Assembly: GCA_014055465.1 (NCBI GenBank)
Contig: WIAF01000007.1
Location: forward strand, 186,001 to 250,000
Reading direction: 5' to 3'
Origin: Nitrospira sp. CR1.1
GTDB taxonomy: Bacteria > Nitrospirota > Nitrospiria > Nitrospirales > Nitrospiraceae
Length of the DNA stretch: 64,000 nt
This document shows, one piece after another, positions 62,580-64,000 of this stretch. Under the pieces are notes generated by a model. The model worked only from the letters and a program-made list of their open reading frames with translations. It was not told the DNA's origin and did no database searches. Made by a program: the position numbers and the translations under genes. Position 1 is the stretch's first letter, and every line of letters begins with the position of its first letter.

Positions 62580-64000
62580 TTACGGCTCGGTGCAGGACAC
62601 TGAGGAAACTTGATGCGGATCAAATCCGTTTTTGGAAAAGTGTGTATTGTCTTCTTGCCCGACCAGTTTTCTCCACTCAGGGAAAGGAAGGCGGGAACTC
62701 TCTACTTTGAAAGGTTTTTCTAGTACTGAACCAGCCCACGCATTTTGATAGAATATGAGGCTTTCGAAAAAATGTGGCCAGGAACCAGTTTCCAGGAGTA
62801 GCCCGCTGGACGAACCATCGAATAGGCTCCGGCGCACTGTCCAATGACCCGCCTGCAAAGCGAGTCTCGTTTTAGTCTCCCAGTTTGTTACCTCTCGTTC
62901 TGCGCTGCCAACAATCCTAATTTCGGAGGTTCCATTCTGCTGAAACAGGCTATCCTCAATAGTTACATAGCGCGAATTTGTAGAGAAAATTCCGCTGCCT
63001 TTGTTGTAACCTATTTGACTTCTTTTAATTGAGATAGGACCTTGTGAGGCTTCGATATCGATTCCATCACCTAAATTTCCACGGACACATACTTCCTCCA
63101 AAAGTATGTTCGAATTATCAAAATCAAGCCATAAACCTCTCGTATTGTTTTTGACCGCCACGTGCCTTCGGTATGTTGCGTCATGAATTTGGAGGTGCTT
63201 CACCCCAGCCACACCCCAACCAAGAAACCCGCCTTTCTGGCCCCTCCAGTTATTGAAGGAGGTTTCGTTTTCTTCGGACAGCAGTCCCTTTACTCTCCAG
63301 GCTGTCCACCCAGCTCCCCCATTCTCGTTCAATCTAGTTCTCCGAACAGTTGCGTGCTGCACATTATTGAAACTTAAACCAGTCCATGAATTCCATCTAA
63401 GTATGCAGTCCTCAATCAGAATATTACGCGAATTAGTGATGATCACCGCACCGCCCTGAACAGGAGTCGCGTCATGCTGAAACACTAAGCCCCGCAACAC
63501 AATGTTATCGCTCGATGTAGCAGTGAAAAGACCTGAACGGATCGCCACTTCGACCCGAGCACTGGACATGTGTGTATTGATTGGCACAGCAATAAATAGC
63601 TCTTGAGTAGACTCTGAAACAAAAAAGCTTCTTTCACTGAGGTCGGAAAAGGATAGTCTCTGATCGAGGGACTTCCCATCAATGAATACCATTTCCCTCC
63701 TTCGCACGATCGGAGCTAATTTGACATGATCTTGCCAGCCTGGAGGATACGGTGCCAACCCCCACTCGAAGGGCCATGAATGCACATAGATATGGCCTTG
63801 CTTAGGCTGCCACTCTGTCCAAATATCCGAACCCGAAATAATGACTTTTCCTGGCTCACTAGCTTCGAACACAATAGGAACATTTCCCCTGTGTATGTCG
63901 GGTTTCAAGGTTATCTGTTCGCGATAGATTCCTGCAGCAATTACGATTCTGCTGCTGAGTCCGGCTTTGCGATTTCTTTGGGCTAAATTGGCAGCTGCAG
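62580..64000 (-). CDS. Right-handed parallel beta-helix repeat protein (5' end outside the window)
   Basis: The frame is open from 62580 to the end of the window (about 473 residues), so the N-terminus is missing. The visible start (NLAQRNRKAGLSSRIVIAAG, then IYREQITL) is the turn typical of secreted carbohydrate-active beta-helix proteins. Repeats of 20-25 residues follow, with stacked turns (NSRNILIEDCILRWNSWTGL, NSNILLEEVCVRGN, GIDIEASQGPISIKRSQIG, NSRYVTIEDSLFQQN). Such proteins act as polysaccharide lyases or epimerases, or bind sugars. It converges with the methyltransferase gene; the stops are 10 bases apart. No catalytic residues can be assigned. Confidence 0.8.
   Translation of the reverse strand, partial: AAANLAQRNRKAGLSSRIVIAAGIYREQITLKPDIHRGNVPIVFEASEPGKVIISGSDIWTEWQPKQGHIYVHSWPFEWGLAPYPPGWQDHVKLAPIVRRREMVFIDGKSLDQRLSFSDLSERSFFVSESTQELFIAVPINTHMSSARVEVAIRSGLFTATSSDNIVLRGLVFQHDATPVQGGAVIITNSRNILIEDCILRWNSWTGLSFNNVQHATVRRTRLNENGGAGWTAWRVKGLLSEENETSFNNWRGQKGGFLGWGVAGVKHLQIHDATYRRHVAVKNNTRGLWLDFDNSNILLEEVCVRGNLGDGIDIEASQGPISIKRSQIGYNKGSGIFSTNSRYVTIEDSLFQQNGTSEIRIVGSAEREVTNWETKTRLALQAGHWTVRRSLFDGSSSGLLLETGSWPHFFESLIFYQNAWAGSVLEKPFKVESSRLPFPEWRKLVGQEDNTHFSKNGFDPHQVSSVSCTEP

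Noticed and set aside
1-64000. CRISPR arrays, tRNA and rRNA genes, prophage and integrase attachment sites
   Set aside because: Looked for regular repeats, T-loop consensus sequences and conserved rRNA blocks; none were seen by eye. A tRNAscan or CRISPR finder run would settle this.

Overview
The window looks like chromosomal DNA of a Gram-negative bacterium, most likely Nitrospira or a close relative in Nitrospirota. That placement is an inference from the gene set: several lipoproteins and an OprP-like porin show an outer membrane, and a class II fumarase, a citrate synthase, an NAD malic enzyme with an ACT domain, and a DUF255 protein sit among very ordinary housekeeping genes. No rRNA or tRNA gene was seen to fix the taxonomy.

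Layout. 1-4950 (minus strand): a tight housekeeping operon tsaD-hflX-nth-yicC-gmk, with gmk cut by the window edge. 5095-7744: clpC with a good sigma70 promoter and a terminator. 7834-20800: mostly single genes for central metabolism and housekeeping (nadK, an FAD reductase, fumC, hsp20, gltA, an ArsC-like protein, rnd, a J-domain protein, an antiporter, a malic enzyme), plus small secreted or membrane proteins of unknown role. 21376-26087: a lysine-rich repeat protein, a 1229-residue fusion of a DUF255 thioredoxin-fold protein to an aldo-keto reductase, and a Pal-type lipoprotein.

26189-44503 is a large phosphate region. It holds a CBS-domain protein, two PstS proteins, three outer-membrane-type lipoproteins, an OprP-like porin, a PhoB-like regulator with a degenerate receiver, PsiE, then pstS-pstC-pstA-pstB-phoU-ppx, and nearby SixA and CHAD (polyphosphate-binding) genes. 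Six DNA sites built of three hexamers at an 11-bp period lie upstream of these genes. At three of them a -10 element follows the last hexamer after exactly 20 bp. Together they look like an unlisted Pho regulon operator set. No PhoR-type histidine kinase is visible.

44471-64000 is a polysaccharide region: a response regulator, an ExeA/XrtA-type ATPase with TPRs, a decayed bi-domain oxidoreductase, then a plus-strand cluster with a polyprenyl glycosylphosphotransferase, a WecB/TagA/CpsF enzyme, a flippase, an FkbM methyltransferase, an IS481-like transposase remnant, three GT4 glycosyltransferases, two kinase-like proteins, an O-antigen ligase/polymerase-like protein and a second methyltransferase. 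It ends against a convergent parallel beta-helix gene that runs off the window.
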